From positions 1-64,000 of the forward strand of contig NZ_FNZE01000012.1 of NCBI RefSeq assembly GCF_900109175.1: a DNA stretch of 64,000 nucleotides, read 5' to 3'. Position numbers and translations under genes: made by a program. Of the stretch, positions 50,423 through 60,328 are shown one piece after another. The stretch comes from Pseudomonas linyingensis. GTDB lineage: Bacteria > Pseudomonadota > Gammaproteobacteria > Pseudomonadales > Pseudomonadaceae. How positions within the stretch are numbered: position 1 is the first letter of the stretch; each line of letters begins with the position of its first letter. A model generated the notes under the pieces. It worked only from the letters and a program-made list of their open reading frames with translations, searched no databases and was not told the DNA's origin.

Positions 50423-51308
50423 CGCTGCGCCAGCGGCTCTCCGCCACCGCGTCGTGGGCGTGCAGGCTCTCGGCGTGTACCACCCGCACGCTGAAGGCGT
50501 CCAGCACCGGCTGGCGCAGCAGCGCGACATGCAGGCGCCGCGCGGCGTCCTCGCAGAACATCAGGTTCTGCCCGTTGGCCAGGGCGAAGGCCTGCTCGTC
50601 GGCGCGCTTGACCGCGGTCTGCAGCGCGGTGCCCAGCGCCGTCTCGGCGCGCTCGATCAGTTCCAGCAGCGGTAGCGTGGTCGCCTCGCGGGCCAGGGTG
50701 ACGCGCAGCGTGGCTGTCGAGCGCTGGCTGTGAGGGGTGGCCAGGCTGCCGGCGCTGCTGCCCAGCCACTCCAGCACTGCGCCGGGCTCCAGCGCCTGTC
50801 CGGCGAAGTCGGCGGCGAAGCGCTGCTGGAACAGCTGGCGGGCCAGCGCCGCCGAGCACGGGCAGGTCGACGAGTAGCCGATCGCCACCTCCAGTTCCAC
50901 CCGCAGCCCGTCCGCGTCCAACTGGGCATCGACCAGGAACGGATAACCCTTCCAGCCGGCCAGCGGGCTGACCAGCGCCGGACGCCGGAGCAGCGCTTCG
51001 CCGCGGATCTCCAGCTGGGCGCGCGCCGACAGCCCGCGGTGGCTGGCGAGGAACTCGCCGAGCACCCGGGCCAGCAGCGCCGGGGCCAGCTCCTCGCTTT
51101 CCAGCGCGGCCAGCGCCAGGTACAGGCGCGACATGTGGATGCCGCGCGCCGCCGCGTCGTCGAGGCTGACTCCGGCTGCGACCCGGGCGGCGAGGCGCTG
51201 GCCGAGGAGGACGACCGGCTGGGCGATGCCGGCCATGCCGACCCGCTCCAGTGGCAGGCGGGCGGTGGTGGTTTGCGCGGCGATATCGGGCAGGGTCAGG
51301 CTGTTCAT
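50394..51308 (-). CDS. folE2: GTP cyclohydrolase I type IB
   Basis: The 304-residue enzyme makes dihydroneopterin triphosphate for folate and, unlike FolE, works with metals other than zinc. The active-site cysteine lies in GYSSTCPCSAAL (about residues 145-156), with VAAGVSLDDAAARGIHMSRLY near 46 and FCEDAARRLHVAL near 256. ATG 51308 has AAGGGA upstream; a TTG six bases earlier is less likely. It is transcribed from the Zur-like box shared with the GTPase gene and converges with atpG, overlapping it by 29 bases. Confidence 0.94.
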   Translation of the reverse strand: MNSLTLPDIAAQTTTARLPLERVGMAGIAQPVVLLGQRLAARVAAGVSLDDAAARGIHMSRLYLALAALESEELAPALLARVLGEFLASHRGLSARAQLEIRGEALLRRPALVSPLAGWKGYPFLVDAQLDADGLRVELEVAIGYSSTCPCSAALARQLFQQRFAADFAGQALEPGAVLEWLGSSAGSLATPHSQRSTATLRVTLAREATTLPLLELIERAETALGTALQTAVKRADEQAFALANGQNLMFCEDAARRLHVALLRQPVLDAFSVRVVHAESLHAHDAVAESRWRSATGATPTAR

Positions 51309-51339
51309 CGGCAATCCCTTGATGGGCAGGTGGTAGAAA

Positions 51340-51355
51340 ATGTTATGTTATAACT
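51340..51355. promoter_or_regulatory. Zur-like box between folE2 and the COG0523 gene
   Basis: ATGTTATGTTATAACT matches the gammaproteobacterial Zur consensus (ATGTTATAnTATAACAT) as 7-2-7 half sites with changes at the centre and at one edge. It lies 31 bases before folE2 and 43 before the GTPase gene and would repress both when zinc is sufficient. Confidence 0.75.
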
Positions 51356-51398
51356 CAAAGTTAACCAAGCGTAGCCGTCTGCCAATCCGAGGTCACCG

Positions 51399-52604
<1,206 letters not shown>

Positions 52605-52607
52605 ACG

Positions 52608-52961
52608 TCAGGGCGTGCGCCACTTGCCGCCGCTCTGCCCCTCGCAGAACGGCTTGAGGTAGCGGGCATCGGAGGCCTCGCCGTAGTAGTGGATGTCCTG
52701 GCGATAGGCCGGGCCGCCGGCCTGGGCGCCGGCGCAGACGCCGTGGGCGCCGTCCGGGCACTGCTCGACGAACTCGACCTTGATCTCCTGATCCTTGAGC
52801 TTCGGCTGGCAGAAGCCGGTCTCGAACAGCCCCTTGGGGATGCTGACGTTCTGCTGGCAGAGCTGCACCGCCACGCCCTGGCCCTGGCTGTGCACCACGC
52901 AGGCTTCGGCCAGCGCCGGCAGCGGCAGGGCGGCGAGGAGGAAGGGCAGAATCTGGCGCAT
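52608..52961 (-). CDS. Secreted cysteine-containing protein, unknown
   Basis: The 117-residue product has a signal peptide (residues 1-18, cleavage after ALA) and six cysteines in the mature part (ACVV, QLCQQ, GFCQPK, EQCPDG, GVCAG, FCEGQ), suggesting disulphide bonds or metal binding in the periplasm. It is not recognised. It ends three bases from the stop of the convergent ZigA-type gene and lies between two COG0523 GTPase genes, so a role in metal handling is possible but unproven. Confidence 0.75.
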   Translation of the reverse strand: MRQILPFLLAALPLPALAEACVVHSQGQGVAVQLCQQNVSIPKGLFETGFCQPKLKDQEIKVEFVEQCPDGAHGVCAGAQAGGPAYRQDIHYYGEASDARYLKPFCEGQSGGKWRTP

Positions 52962-53092
52962 GGTCGGGCTCCGGGTGGCTGGGCGGGGCTCCGCGCGGGA
53001 GCCGGCGCGCAGTTTACCCGGCGCCGCCGTGTCTGGCGCGGGCGGCCATCGCGCTTTGCCGGTAAGCTGGTGGCCGTGACACTTTAGCGCAG

Positions 53093-53134
53093 TTGTCCAC
53101 AGCAGGGCACAGCTTACCCCCAGGCTTATCCACA
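53093..53134. promoter_or_regulatory. Two DnaA-box-like sites before the second GTPase gene
   Basis: TTGTCCACA (53093-53101, one mismatch) and TTATCCACA (53126-53134, perfect) lie in the 50 bases before the ATG at 53143; the second overlaps the region where the ribosome would bind. A one-mismatch copy, TTACCCACA, lies within the gene at 53761-53769. Confidence 0.5.
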
Positions 53135-53142
53135 GGCAGTCC

Positions 53143-54111
53143 ATGCTCAAGCACATCCCCACCCACCTGATCGCCGGCCCGCTGGGCGCCGGCAAGACCA
53201 CGCTGATCCGCGAACTGCTGGCGCAGAAGCCGGCGGACGAGCGCTGGGCGATCCTGATCAACGAGTTCGGCCAGATCGGCCTCGACGCCGCGCTGCTGAC
53301 CACCAGTGAAGACGGCATCGCCCTCGGCGAGGTGGCCGGCGGCTGCCTGTGCTGCGTCAACGGCGCGCCCTTCCAGGTCGGTCTTGGCCGCCTGCTGCGC
53401 CAGGCGCGCCCGGACCGCCTGCTAATCGAGCCGTCTGGCCTCGGCCACCCGGCCGAGCTGCTGCGCCAGCTGCAGGACGAGCCGTGGCGCGAGGTGCTCG
53501 CCGTGCAGCCCAGCGTGGTGGTGCTGGACGCCGCCGCCCTGGCCGCCGGGCGGCCGCTGCCGCCGGCGCAGCAGACCGCGCTGGGCGATGCCGGGCTGCT
53601 GCTGCTCAACAAGAGCGAGAGTCTGGATGCCACCGCCCGTGCCCTGCTCGCCGCCCAGCTGCCGGCGCGGCCGCTGTTGTGGACCGAACAGGGGCGCCTG
53701 GCGCTTGCCGAGCTGCCGGGCATCCACACACGGGCGCAACCAGGCAGCGCGGCGGAAAAGTTACCCACAGGTGCTGGCCAGCTGCCGGCACTGTGGAGCG
53801 ATCCGGCGCAGCCGATCTGTCAGATTCATGAGGAGGACGGCGGCTGGAGCATCGGCTGGCGCTGGCACCCGAGCCAGCGCTTCGACCGCGAGCAGGTCGC
53901 GCAGTGGCTGGCCGCCCTGCCCTGGCGGCGCGCCAAGCTGGTGTTGCACTGCGCGGACGACGGCTGGTACAGCGGCAATGCCTTGGACGGTGCGGCTCTG
54001 GCCTGGCGCAGCAGCGAGTGGCGCAGGGATTCGCGGCTGGAGCTGATCTTCGCCGCGGCGCAGGACGCCGCGGTGCTGCAGGCGGGGCTGGCGGCTTGTC
54101 GGCTGGGCTGA
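53143..54111 (+). CDS. Second COG0523 GTPase (CobW-like)
   Basis: The 322-residue protein has Walker A GPLGAGKTT (12-20), the metal motif Cys68-Leu-Cys70-Cys71 (GCLCC), LIEPSGLGHP near residue 95 and LLLNKSE near 151, followed by a CobW_C domain. It differs from the neighbour at 51399 by less than half identity as judged by eye and has no Zur-like box. The metal and client are unknown. It starts 181 bases after the divergent secreted-protein gene and ends at a bidirectional terminator. Confidence 0.88.
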   Translation: MLKHIPTHLIAGPLGAGKTTLIRELLAQKPADERWAILINEFGQIGLDAALLTTSEDGIALGEVAGGCLCCVNGAPFQVGLGRLLRQARPDRLLIEPSGLGHPAELLRQLQDEPWREVLAVQPSVVVLDAAALAAGRPLPPAQQTALGDAGLLLLNKSESLDATARALLAAQLPARPLLWTEQGRLALAELPGIHTRAQPGSAAEKLPTGAGQLPALWSDPAQPICQIHEEDGGWSIGWRWHPSQRFDREQVAQWLAALPWRRAKLVLHCADDGWYSGNALDGAALAWRSSEWRRDSRLELIFAAAQDAAVLQAGLAACRLG

Positions 54112-54116
54112 AATAG

Positions 54117-54150
54117 AAAAGGCGCCCTGCTCGCACAGGACGCCTTTCTC
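54117..54150. terminator. Bidirectional terminator between GTPase gene and yheV
   Basis: An imperfect stem (54118-54129 with 54136-54147, one mismatched pair) has A residues on its left arm and T residues on its right arm and lies between two convergent stops. Confidence 0.75.
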
Positions 54151-54164
54151 GCTACCGCTCCGGC

Positions 54165-54449
54165 CTACTCCGGCTTCTTCAGCTTGGGATTGGGGAAGAA
54201 CTGCACGGTCTGCACCTTGGGATCGGCGGCCTTGGGTTTCAGCGCGCTGACGTTGACCCGCGTTGGCAGTTCCTTGGGGACCGAGTTGCCATTGACGTCG
54301 AGGGTATCGGCGTAACCGCAGGTCACGCAGTGGCGGTTCGGTGTGCCGTCCTCGTCCCACATCTGGATGGTGTCCATCGCCTCGCAGGCCGGGCATACCG
54401 CGCCGGCGATGAAGCGCTTCACCGGCGGATTGAAGATTTCCTCGCTCAT
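54165..54449 (-). CDS. yheV: YheV-family zinc-ribbon protein
   Basis: The 94-residue protein has two CxxC knuckles (VCPAC about 19-22 and CVTCGY about 41-44) preceded by KRFIAGAVCPAC, the signature of YheV, and a basic tail. YheV genes usually follow prlC; the present gene does so with a four-base overlap. Function is unknown; the pairing with a peptidase is conserved. Confidence 0.88.
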   Translation of the reverse strand: MSEEIFNPPVKRFIAGAVCPACEAMDTIQMWDEDGTPNRHCVTCGYADTLDVNGNSVPKELPTRVNVSALKPKAADPKVQTVQFFPNPKLKKPE

Positions 54450-56497
54450 GCTGCCACCTCCTCGGTCAGGCCACTGTGGCGCAGCAGCGCGTCGATCGAC
54501 GGCTCGCGGCCGCGGAAGTCGACGAACAGCTGCATCGGCTCCAGCGAGCCGCCGCGGGCGAGGATCGCCTCGCGGAAGGCGCGGCCGGTAGCCGGGTTGA
54601 GCACTCCCTCTTCCTCGAACTTCGAGAAGGCATCGGCGGACAGCACCTCGGCCCACTTGTAGCTGTAGTAGCCGGCCGCGTAACCACCGGCGAAGATGTG
54701 CGAGAAGCTGTTGGCGAAGCGGTTCCAGGCCGGCGGCTGCATCACCGAGACCTCGTCGCGGATCGCCTGCAGCACCTCGAGCACGCTGCGGCCGTCGCCA
54801 TGGGTGGCGTGCAGCTCGAAGTCGAACAGCGAGAACTCCAGCTGGCGCAGCAGCATCAGCCCGGACTGGAAGTTCTTCGCCGCCAGCATCTTGTCCAGCA
54901 GCGCCTGCGGCAGCGGCTCGCCGCTCTCGAAGTGGCCGGAGATCAGCGCCAGGCCTTCCGGCTCCCAGCACCAGTTCTCCATGAACTGGCTGGGCAGTTC
55001 GACCGCGTCCCAGGCCACGCCGTTGATCCCGGAGACGCCGGCATAGTCGACGCGGGTCAGCAGGTGGTGCAGGCCGTGGCCGAACTCGTGGAACAGGGTG
55101 GTGACCTCGTCGTGGGTGAGCAGCGCCGGCCGGCCGTTCACCGCCGGGGTGAAGTTGCACACCAGGTTGGCCACCGGGCTGATGCGCTCGCCGGCGCTGT
55201 TGCGCCAGTGGTCGCGGGCGCCGTCCATCCAGGCACCGCCGCGCTTGTTGGCGCGGGCGTAGAGGTCGAAGAAGAAGCGCCCGACGTGCGCGCCGTTCTC
55301 GCGAATCTCGAACAGGCGCACGTCGGGGTGCCAGGTGTCGAAGTCCGACAGTTCAGCGATCTGGATGCCGTACAGGCGCTCGACGATGGCGAACAGGCCG
55401 GACAGCACCTTGTCGATCGGGAACCAGGCGCGGACCTGCTCCTGGGAGATCTCGTAGCGCTGGTGGCGCAGCTTCTCGCTGAAGTAGCCGACGTCCCAGC
55501 TCGACAAGTCGTTCACGCCGCGCTCGGCGGCGAAGGCGCGCAGCTCGGCCAGATCCTGCTCGGCGAACGGCTTGCCGCGCACCGCCAGGTCGCGCAGGAA
55601 GCCGAGCACCTGCTCGGTCGACTCGGCCATCTTGGTGGCCAGCGACAGCTCGGCGTAGTGGGCGAAGCCCAGCAGCTTGGCCAGCTCCTGGCGCAGGTCG
55701 AGGATCTCGGCCATCAGCGGGCCGTTGTCGTGCTGGCCGGCGTTGGGGCCCTGGTCGGAGGCGCGGGTGGCGTAGGCGGTGTGCAGCTCTTCGCGCAGGG
55801 CGCGGTCGTCGGCGTAGGTCATCACCGCGTAGTAGCTGGGAAACTCCAGGGTCACCAGCCAGCCGTCGAGGCCCTTGGCCTGCGCCGCCTGCTGCATCTG
55901 CGCCTTGGCCGAGTCGGGCAGGCCGGCCAGTGCGGCCTCGTCGCCGATCTGCTTGGTCCAGGCCTGGGTGGCGTCGAGCACCTGGTTGGAGAACTGGCTG
56001 CACAGCTCGGAGAGCTTCATCTGGATCGCGCCGTAGCGCTGCTGCTCGGCTTCCGGCAGGTCGATGCCGCTGAGGTGGAAGTCGCGCAGGGTGTGCTTGA
56101 GGATGGTCTGCTGCGCCTGATCGAAGGCGGCCGCGGCGGGACTGTCGGCCAGCGCGTGCCAGGCCTGGTACAGCGCGCGGTTCTGGCCCAGTTCGGTGTA
56201 GTAGGCCGACAGCTTGGGCAGGCAGGCCTCGTAGGCGGCGCGCAGTTCGGCGCTGTTGCACACGGCGTTGAGGTGGCTGACCGGGCTCCAGGCGCGGCCC
56301 AGGCGCGCATTCAGCTCGTCGAGGGCCAGCACCAGGCCGCTCCAGTCGGGTGCGCTACCCTGATGTTCGAGGATCGCGGCGATGGCGGTGCGGTTGTCGG
56401 CGAGGATCTGGTCGACGGCCGGCTCGACGTGCTCGGGGCGGATCGCCGAATAGGGCGGCAGGTCGAAGGCTTGCAGCAGGGGATTGGTTGCAGTCAC
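54446..56497 (-). CDS. prlC: Oligopeptidase A
   Basis: The 683-residue M3 zinc metallopeptidase degrades short peptides, including cleaved signal peptides, in the cytosol. The zinc site is HEFGHGLHH (about residue 472) with the downstream Glu in ENWCWEPEGL. The start is taken as GTG 56497 because AAGGTCC lies before it and it matches the usual TxxNPLLQ N-terminus; an ATG at 56533 lacks a ribosome site. Overlaps yheV by four bases. Confidence 0.95.
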   Translation of the reverse strand: MTATNPLLQAFDLPPYSAIRPEHVEPAVDQILADNRTAIAAILEHQGSAPDWSGLVLALDELNARLGRAWSPVSHLNAVCNSAELRAAYEACLPKLSAYYTELGQNRALYQAWHALADSPAAAAFDQAQQTILKHTLRDFHLSGIDLPEAEQQRYGAIQMKLSELCSQFSNQVLDATQAWTKQIGDEAALAGLPDSAKAQMQQAAQAKGLDGWLVTLEFPSYYAVMTYADDRALREELHTAYATRASDQGPNAGQHDNGPLMAEILDLRQELAKLLGFAHYAELSLATKMAESTEQVLGFLRDLAVRGKPFAEQDLAELRAFAAERGVNDLSSWDVGYFSEKLRHQRYEISQEQVRAWFPIDKVLSGLFAIVERLYGIQIAELSDFDTWHPDVRLFEIRENGAHVGRFFFDLYARANKRGGAWMDGARDHWRNSAGERISPVANLVCNFTPAVNGRPALLTHDEVTTLFHEFGHGLHHLLTRVDYAGVSGINGVAWDAVELPSQFMENWCWEPEGLALISGHFESGEPLPQALLDKMLAAKNFQSGLMLLRQLEFSLFDFELHATHGDGRSVLEVLQAIRDEVSVMQPPAWNRFANSFSHIFAGGYAAGYYSYKWAEVLSADAFSKFEEEGVLNPATGRAFREAILARGGSLEPMQLFVDFRGREPSIDALLRHSGLTEEVAA

Positions 56498-56666
56498 GGC
56501 ATTGGACCTTGAGTCGGGAGATTCACGGGCCATGTTAATGACAAATGCCTGAGTGCGCAGCTTGGGCGGCGGCTATGGCGACGATTGAGCGAACGCTGCC
56601 GAGTGTCGCCAGCCCGCGCCGCGCATGTTAAGTAGAGGACTACAACAACTCACCAGGAGCCTTCCC

Positions 56667-57209
56667 ATGACCATCCGCACCTACCAGGGCCATACCCCGC
56701 AGCTCGGCGCGCGCGCCTTCGTCGACCCCAGCGCGGTGGTGATCGGCGACGTGGAACTGGGCGATGACTGCTCGGTGTGGCCGCTGGCGGTGATCCGCGG
56801 CGACATGCACAGCATCCGCATCGGCGCGCGCACCAGCATCCAGGACGGCAGCGTGCTGCACATCACCCACGCCGGGCCGTTCAACCCGGGCGGCTATCCG
56901 CTGGAGATCGGCGAGGACGTCACCGTCGGCCACAAGGTGACCCTGCACGGCTGCCGCATCGGCAGCCGTGTGCTGGTCGGCATGGGCACGATCATCATGG
57001 ACGGCGTGGTGGTCGAGGACGAGGTGGTGATCGGTGCCGGCACCCTGGTGCCGCCGGGCAAGACCCTGGAGAGCGGCTACCTGTACGTCGGCAGCCCGGC
57101 GAAGCAGGCGCGGCCGCTGAGCGACAAGGAGCGCGCCTTCTTCACCTACAGCGCGGCCAACTACGTGAAGCTCAAGGACCTGCACCTGCTGGAGGGCTAC
57201 GGCGGCTGA
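56667..57209 (+). CDS. Gamma-carbonic-anhydrase-family protein
   Basis: The 180-residue left-handed beta-helix protein has hexapeptide repeats and three histidine ligands (HITHAG about residue 71, GHKVTLHG about 92), as in gamma carbonic anhydrases of the YrdA/PaaY type. Many such small members show weak or no hydratase activity. AGGAG precedes the ATG. It diverges from prlC, an arrangement conserved in pseudomonads. Confidence 0.92.
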   Translation: MTIRTYQGHTPQLGARAFVDPSAVVIGDVELGDDCSVWPLAVIRGDMHSIRIGARTSIQDGSVLHITHAGPFNPGGYPLEIGEDVTVGHKVTLHGCRIGSRVLVGMGTIIMDGVVVEDEVVIGAGTLVPPGKTLESGYLYVGSPAKQARPLSDKERAFFTYSAANYVKLKDLHLLEGYGG

Positions 57210-57217
57210 GTGAGGCG

Positions 57218-57249
57218 GCGGCCCGGATCGCCGCGAGGTCGCGCCTCCC
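57218..57249. repeat. REP-like intergenic repeat, copy 2
   Basis: 30/32 identical to 12299-12330 and likewise followed by GTGGGAG. It fills the 85-base gap between the gamma-carbonic-anhydrase gene and the convergent acuI-like gene and may help end transcription. Confidence 0.55.
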
Positions 57250-57294
57250 ATCGGCGCCATTGCCTGTCTGTGGGAGGGCGAGCGGGTGTGCGCT

Positions 57295-58278
57295 TCAGCG
57301 ATTGACGTCGACCACCACGCGGCCGCGCACCTGGCCGGCGAGCAGCGCCTCGGCGCTGGGGATCGCCTCGGCCAGGCCGATCACGCGGGTCATCGACGCC
57401 AGCAGGCCCTTGTCCAGGTCGCGGGCCAGACGCTGCCAGGCCTGCAGGCGGTCGGCGCGTGGGCGCATCACGCTGTCGATGCCGACCAGGGTCACGCCGC
57501 GCAGGATGAACGGCGCCACTGTGGCCGGGAAGTCCATGCCCTGGGCCAGGCCGCAGGCGGCCACGGTACCGCCGTAGCGGGTGGCCGCGCAGACGTTGGC
57601 CAGGGTGTGGCTGCCCACCGAGTCGATCGCCCCGGCCCAGCGCTCGCGGGCCAGCGGGCGACCCGGCTCGGACAGGCTGGCGCGCTCGATGATCCCCGCC
57701 GCGCCGAGGCTCTTCAGGTAGTCGGCCTCCTCGGGACGCCCGGTGGAGGCCACCACCCGGTAGCCGAGGCGTGCCAGCAGGGCGATGGCGAAGCTGCCGA
57801 CGCCGCCGTTGGCGCCGGTGACCAGCACCTCGCCGTGCGCCGGGGTCACCCCGTTGCGCTCCAGGGCCAGCACCGAGAGCATCGCGGTGTAGCCGGCGGT
57901 GCCCACCGCCATCGCCTCGGCGGCGCTGAAGCCGCGCTGCAGCGGGATCAGCCAGTCGCCGTTGAGGCGCGCCTTCTGTGCCAGCCCGCCCCAGTGGCTC
58001 TCGCCCACCCCCCAGCCGTTGAGCAGCACCGCATCGCCGGGGCGATAGTCGGGGTGGCCGCTGTGCTCGACGATGCCGGCCAGGTCGATGCCCGGCACCA
58101 TGGGGAACTGGCGCACCACCGGGCTCTTGCCGGTGATGGCCAGGGCGTCCTTGTAGTTCAGCGTGCTGTGGCTGACGCGCACCTGCACGTCGCCTTCGGG
58201 CAGTCGCGCCTCGTCGAGCGTCTGCACGCTGGCACGGTAACCGCTGTCGTCCTTGTCGATCAGAATGGCACGGAACAT
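57295..58278 (-). CDS. acuI: AcuI/YhdH-type NADPH-dependent acrylyl-CoA reductase
   Basis: The 327-residue medium-chain dehydrogenase has the AcuI opening ([18 protein letters not shown]), [18 protein letters not shown] near residue 37, [11 protein letters not shown] near 88 and the nucleotide loop [11 protein letters not shown] near 155. Members reduce acrylyl-CoA or detoxify reactive enones. An operator-like palindrome lies 20 bases before the ATG, and a TetR gene reads toward it, ending 53 bases upstream on the same strand. Confidence 0.9.
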   Translation of the reverse strand: MFRAILIDKDDSGYRASVQTLDEARLPEGDVQVRVSHSTLNYKDALAITGKSPVVRQFPMVPGIDLAGIVEHSGHPDYRPGDAVLLNGWGVGESHWGGLAQKARLNGDWLIPLQRGFSAAEAMAVGTAGYTAMLSVLALERNGVTPAHGEVLVTGANGGVGSFAIALLARLGYRVVASTGRPEEADYLKSLGAAGIIERASLSEPGRPLARERWAGAIDSVGSHTLANVCAATRYGGTVAACGLAQGMDFPATVAPFILRGVTLVGIDSVMRPRADRLQAWQRLARDLDKGLLASMTRVIGLAEAIPSAEALLAGQVRGRVVVDVNR

Positions 58279-58298
58279 GGGTCACACCTCTTGGTTAT

Positions 58299-58313
58299 TA
58301 GACCGATCGTCTA
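58299..58313. promoter_or_regulatory. TetR-type operator before acuI
   Basis: TAGACCGATCGTCTA has 5-bp inverted arms (TAGAC/GTCTA) and shares 13 of 15 positions with 58976-58990 before the TetR gene. Position overlapping the promoter of acuI suggests repression. Confidence 0.7.
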
Positions 58314-58331
58314 TAAATTGGCCTGAAAAAT

Positions 58332-58964
58332 TCAGCGCGGCAGCAGGGCGAGAAAACCGCGGATGAAGGTCTGCAGCGGCGCATCGCTCTGCACTAGGCG
58401 GGCGCGCAGCACGGCGCCTTCCCAGCCGATCCAGAAGAACGCCGCCAGCTCGTCGCAGTCCAGCGTCGCCGCCAGGTCGCCGCCTTGCTGGGCGGCGCGC
58501 AGGCAGGCGGCCAGGCGCTCCTGCCAGCTGCACAGCACTTCCTCCAGCTGCTCGCGGAAGCCCTCGGGCAGCTGGGTCACCTCCTGGCCGAGGTTGCCGA
58601 CCAGGCAGCCGCGCCGATAGCCGTGGCGGGCCATGCCGGCGCTGGCGTCGGCAACGAAGTCCTCCAGGCGCGCCAGCGGCGGGCGGCTCTCGTCGAGCAG
58701 CCAGCGGTCCAGCTTGGCGGCGAAGTAGCCGGCGTAGCGCTCCAGCACGGCGCGGCCGAAGGCCTCCTTGCTGGCGAAGTAGTTGTAGAAGGAGCCCTTG
58801 GGCACGCCGACCTGCTTGAGCACCGTGTCGATGCCGGTGACCAGGAAGCCCTGCTCGGTGAGCAGGCGCATGCCGGTATGCAGTAGCGCCTCGCGGGTCT
58901 CGCGATTGTCGCGGTCGAGCTTGGGCGGACGGCCGCGGCGCGGCTGGGGGGCGAGAGAATTCAT
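58332..58964 (-). CDS. TetR-family repressor
   Basis: The 210-residue protein has a basic leader (PRRGRPPK), a TetR helix-turn-helix (GIDTVLKQVGVPKGSFYNYFASKEAF, in part, residues about 43-68) and an effector domain with GCLVGNLGQEV near 120, typical of the NemR/AcuR-like group with TetR_C_16-type fold. It probably senses reactive electrophiles or acyl compounds and controls acuI and itself. ATG 58964 was chosen; a start at 59000 would place the operator inside the gene. Confidence 0.88.
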   Translation of the reverse strand: MNSLAPQPRRGRPPKLDRDNRETREALLHTGMRLLTEQGFLVTGIDTVLKQVGVPKGSFYNYFASKEAFGRAVLERYAGYFAAKLDRWLLDESRPPLARLEDFVADASAGMARHGYRRGCLVGNLGQEVTQLPEGFREQLEEVLCSWQERLAACLRAAQQGGDLAATLDCDELAAFFWIGWEGAVLRARLVQSDAPLQTFIRGFLALLPR

Positions 58965-58975
58965 GCGTCGATTAT

Positions 58976-58990
58976 TAGACTGGTCGTCTT
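58976..58990. promoter_or_regulatory. TetR-type operator before the TetR gene
   Basis: TAGACTGGTCGTCTT, a variant of the site at 58299-58313 with the same TAGAC and GTCT arms, 12 bases before the repressor ATG. It also overlaps the end region of the sbtB gene (stop at 58997). Confidence 0.65.
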
Positions 58991-58996
58991 GAAAAG

Positions 58997-59311
58997 TCAA
59001 CCGGCCGGCTTGGCGGCGAACTTCTCGGGGCGCAGCACCTCGACCTCGGCCAGGTAGCAGACCATCGCGAAGTGCGCGTAGTAGCGCTCCTGCAGGTGGC
59101 GGGCGATGCGCTCGGCCAGTTCGCGCTCGCAGAGGATCTCGGCGCGGATGTTGCCGGCGGTGTCCCAGTCGGCGCGGCGCAGGCCGTGGGAGCCGCGGCC
59201 GCGCACGTCGGAGAGGGTCCAGCCGGGCGCGCCGAGCTGTTCGAGGTCGGCGACCAGTTTGTGCTCCAGTGCCGCCTCGCAGATCACGGTGAGCAGGGTG
59301 GTGTGGGCCAT
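58997..59311 (-). CDS. sbtB: PII-like protein of the SbtB type
   Basis: The 104-residue protein has the PII ferredoxin-like fold pattern (LLTVICEAALEHKLVADLEQLGAPGWTLSD, in part; GRGSHGLR as the T-loop region; ILCERELAERIARHL). SbtB binds adenine nucleotides and regulates SbtA. The ATG starts one base beyond the sbtA stop on the same strand, so the two are translated together. Confidence 0.85.
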   Translation of the reverse strand: MAHTTLLTVICEAALEHKLVADLEQLGAPGWTLSDVRGRGSHGLRRADWDTAGNIRAEILCERELAERIARHLQERYYAHFAMVCYLAEVEVLRPEKFAAKPAG

Positions 59312-59312
59312 G

Positions 59313-60254
59313 TCAGAGTCCCCAGGCGATCAGTTGCTCGGCCAGCATCAGATACAGCGGGATGCCGATCAGGATGTTGAAGGGAAAGGTGATGCCCAGT
59401 GCGGCGGTCAGCGACAGCGAGGGGTTGGCCTCGGGCAGCGCCAGGCGCATGGCCGCCGGCACGGCGATGTAGGAGGCCGAAGCGGCCAGGGTGGCGAGCA
59501 TCGCCGTGCCGCCCAGCGACAGGCCCATCAGCCGCGCCAGCAGGGCGCCGACCAGCGCGCCGAGCAGCGGCATGCACAGGGCGAAGGCGGCCAGGCGCAC
59601 GCCATACTGGCGCAGCGAGCCGAGCTGCCCGGAGGCGATCAGGCCCATCTCCAACAGGAAGAACGCCAGCACCGGCTTGAACATGCCCGTGTACAGCGGC
59701 TCCAGCGGCTTGATCGCCTCCTTGCCGGCCAGCGCGCCGATCACCAGGCCGCCGAGCAGCAGCATGATGCTCTTGCCGAGGAAGATCTCGCGGCCCAGCT
59801 CCTTCCAGTGGGTGTCGCGGGAGATGCCCTTGGCCAGCAGGATGCCGACCAGGATCGCCGGGATCTCGAGGATCGCCACGAACAGCGGCATGTAGCTCTC
59901 GAAGAAGATCTCCCGCGATGCCAGATAGGCGACCACCACGGCGAAGGTACCTGCGCTCACCGAGCCGTAGTGCGCCGCCACGCTGGCGGCGTTGATGCGG
60001 TCGAAGCGCAGGCCGCGCAGCAGGGCGAAGGCCAGTAGTGGCAGGGCGATGCCCAGGCCCAGCACCAGCCCCGCCTGGCCGAGCAGCGCCAGGCTGGCCT
60101 GCTCGGCCAGCTCCACGCCGCCGTGCAGGCCGATGGCCAGCAGCAGGAGGATGGATAGGGTTTCGTAGAGCGCGGGCGGCAGCTTCAGTTCGCTTTTCAG
60201 CAGGCCTGCGGTCAGGCCGAAGACGAAGAACAGCACCACCGGGTCGAGGCTCAT
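59313..60254 (-). CDS. sbtA: SbtA-type Na+-dependent bicarbonate permease
   Basis: The 313-residue protein (DUF897) has about ten hydrophobic segments in two inverted halves, with GLHGGVELA near residue 48, ASVAAHYGSVSAGTFAVV near 90 and TLAASASYIAVPAAMR near 260 giving the symmetric substrate site. SbtA imports bicarbonate with Na+. ATG 60254 has GGAGGG upstream. Specificity in a heterotroph is inferred; the neighbouring pyruvate carboxylase needs bicarbonate. A terminator lies 41 bases before the start. Confidence 0.87.
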   Translation of the reverse strand: MSLDPVVLFFVFGLTAGLLKSELKLPPALYETLSILLLLAIGLHGGVELAEQASLALLGQAGLVLGLGIALPLLAFALLRGLRFDRINAASVAAHYGSVSAGTFAVVVAYLASREIFFESYMPLFVAILEIPAILVGILLAKGISRDTHWKELGREIFLGKSIMLLLGGLVIGALAGKEAIKPLEPLYTGMFKPVLAFFLLEMGLIASGQLGSLRQYGVRLAAFALCMPLLGALVGALLARLMGLSLGGTAMLATLAASASYIAVPAAMRLALPEANPSLSLTAALGITFPFNILIGIPLYLMLAEQLIAWGL

Positions 60255-60294
60255 CCATCCCTCCTCGGGCAATTCGGTTATCTATAGCTCAAAT

Positions 60295-60320
60295 AAAAAA
60301 GGGGAGCCTTGCGGCTCCCC
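60295..60320 (-). terminator. Intrinsic terminator between oadA/pycB and sbtA
   Basis: On the minus strand an 8-bp stem (60320-60313 with 60308-60301, loop of four) is followed by six T residues (A60295-A60300 on the plus strand). TATAGA at 60286-60281 on the minus strand, just beyond, may be the -10 of a separate sbtA promoter. Confidence 0.85.
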
Positions 60321-60328
60321 CGGGGGGC

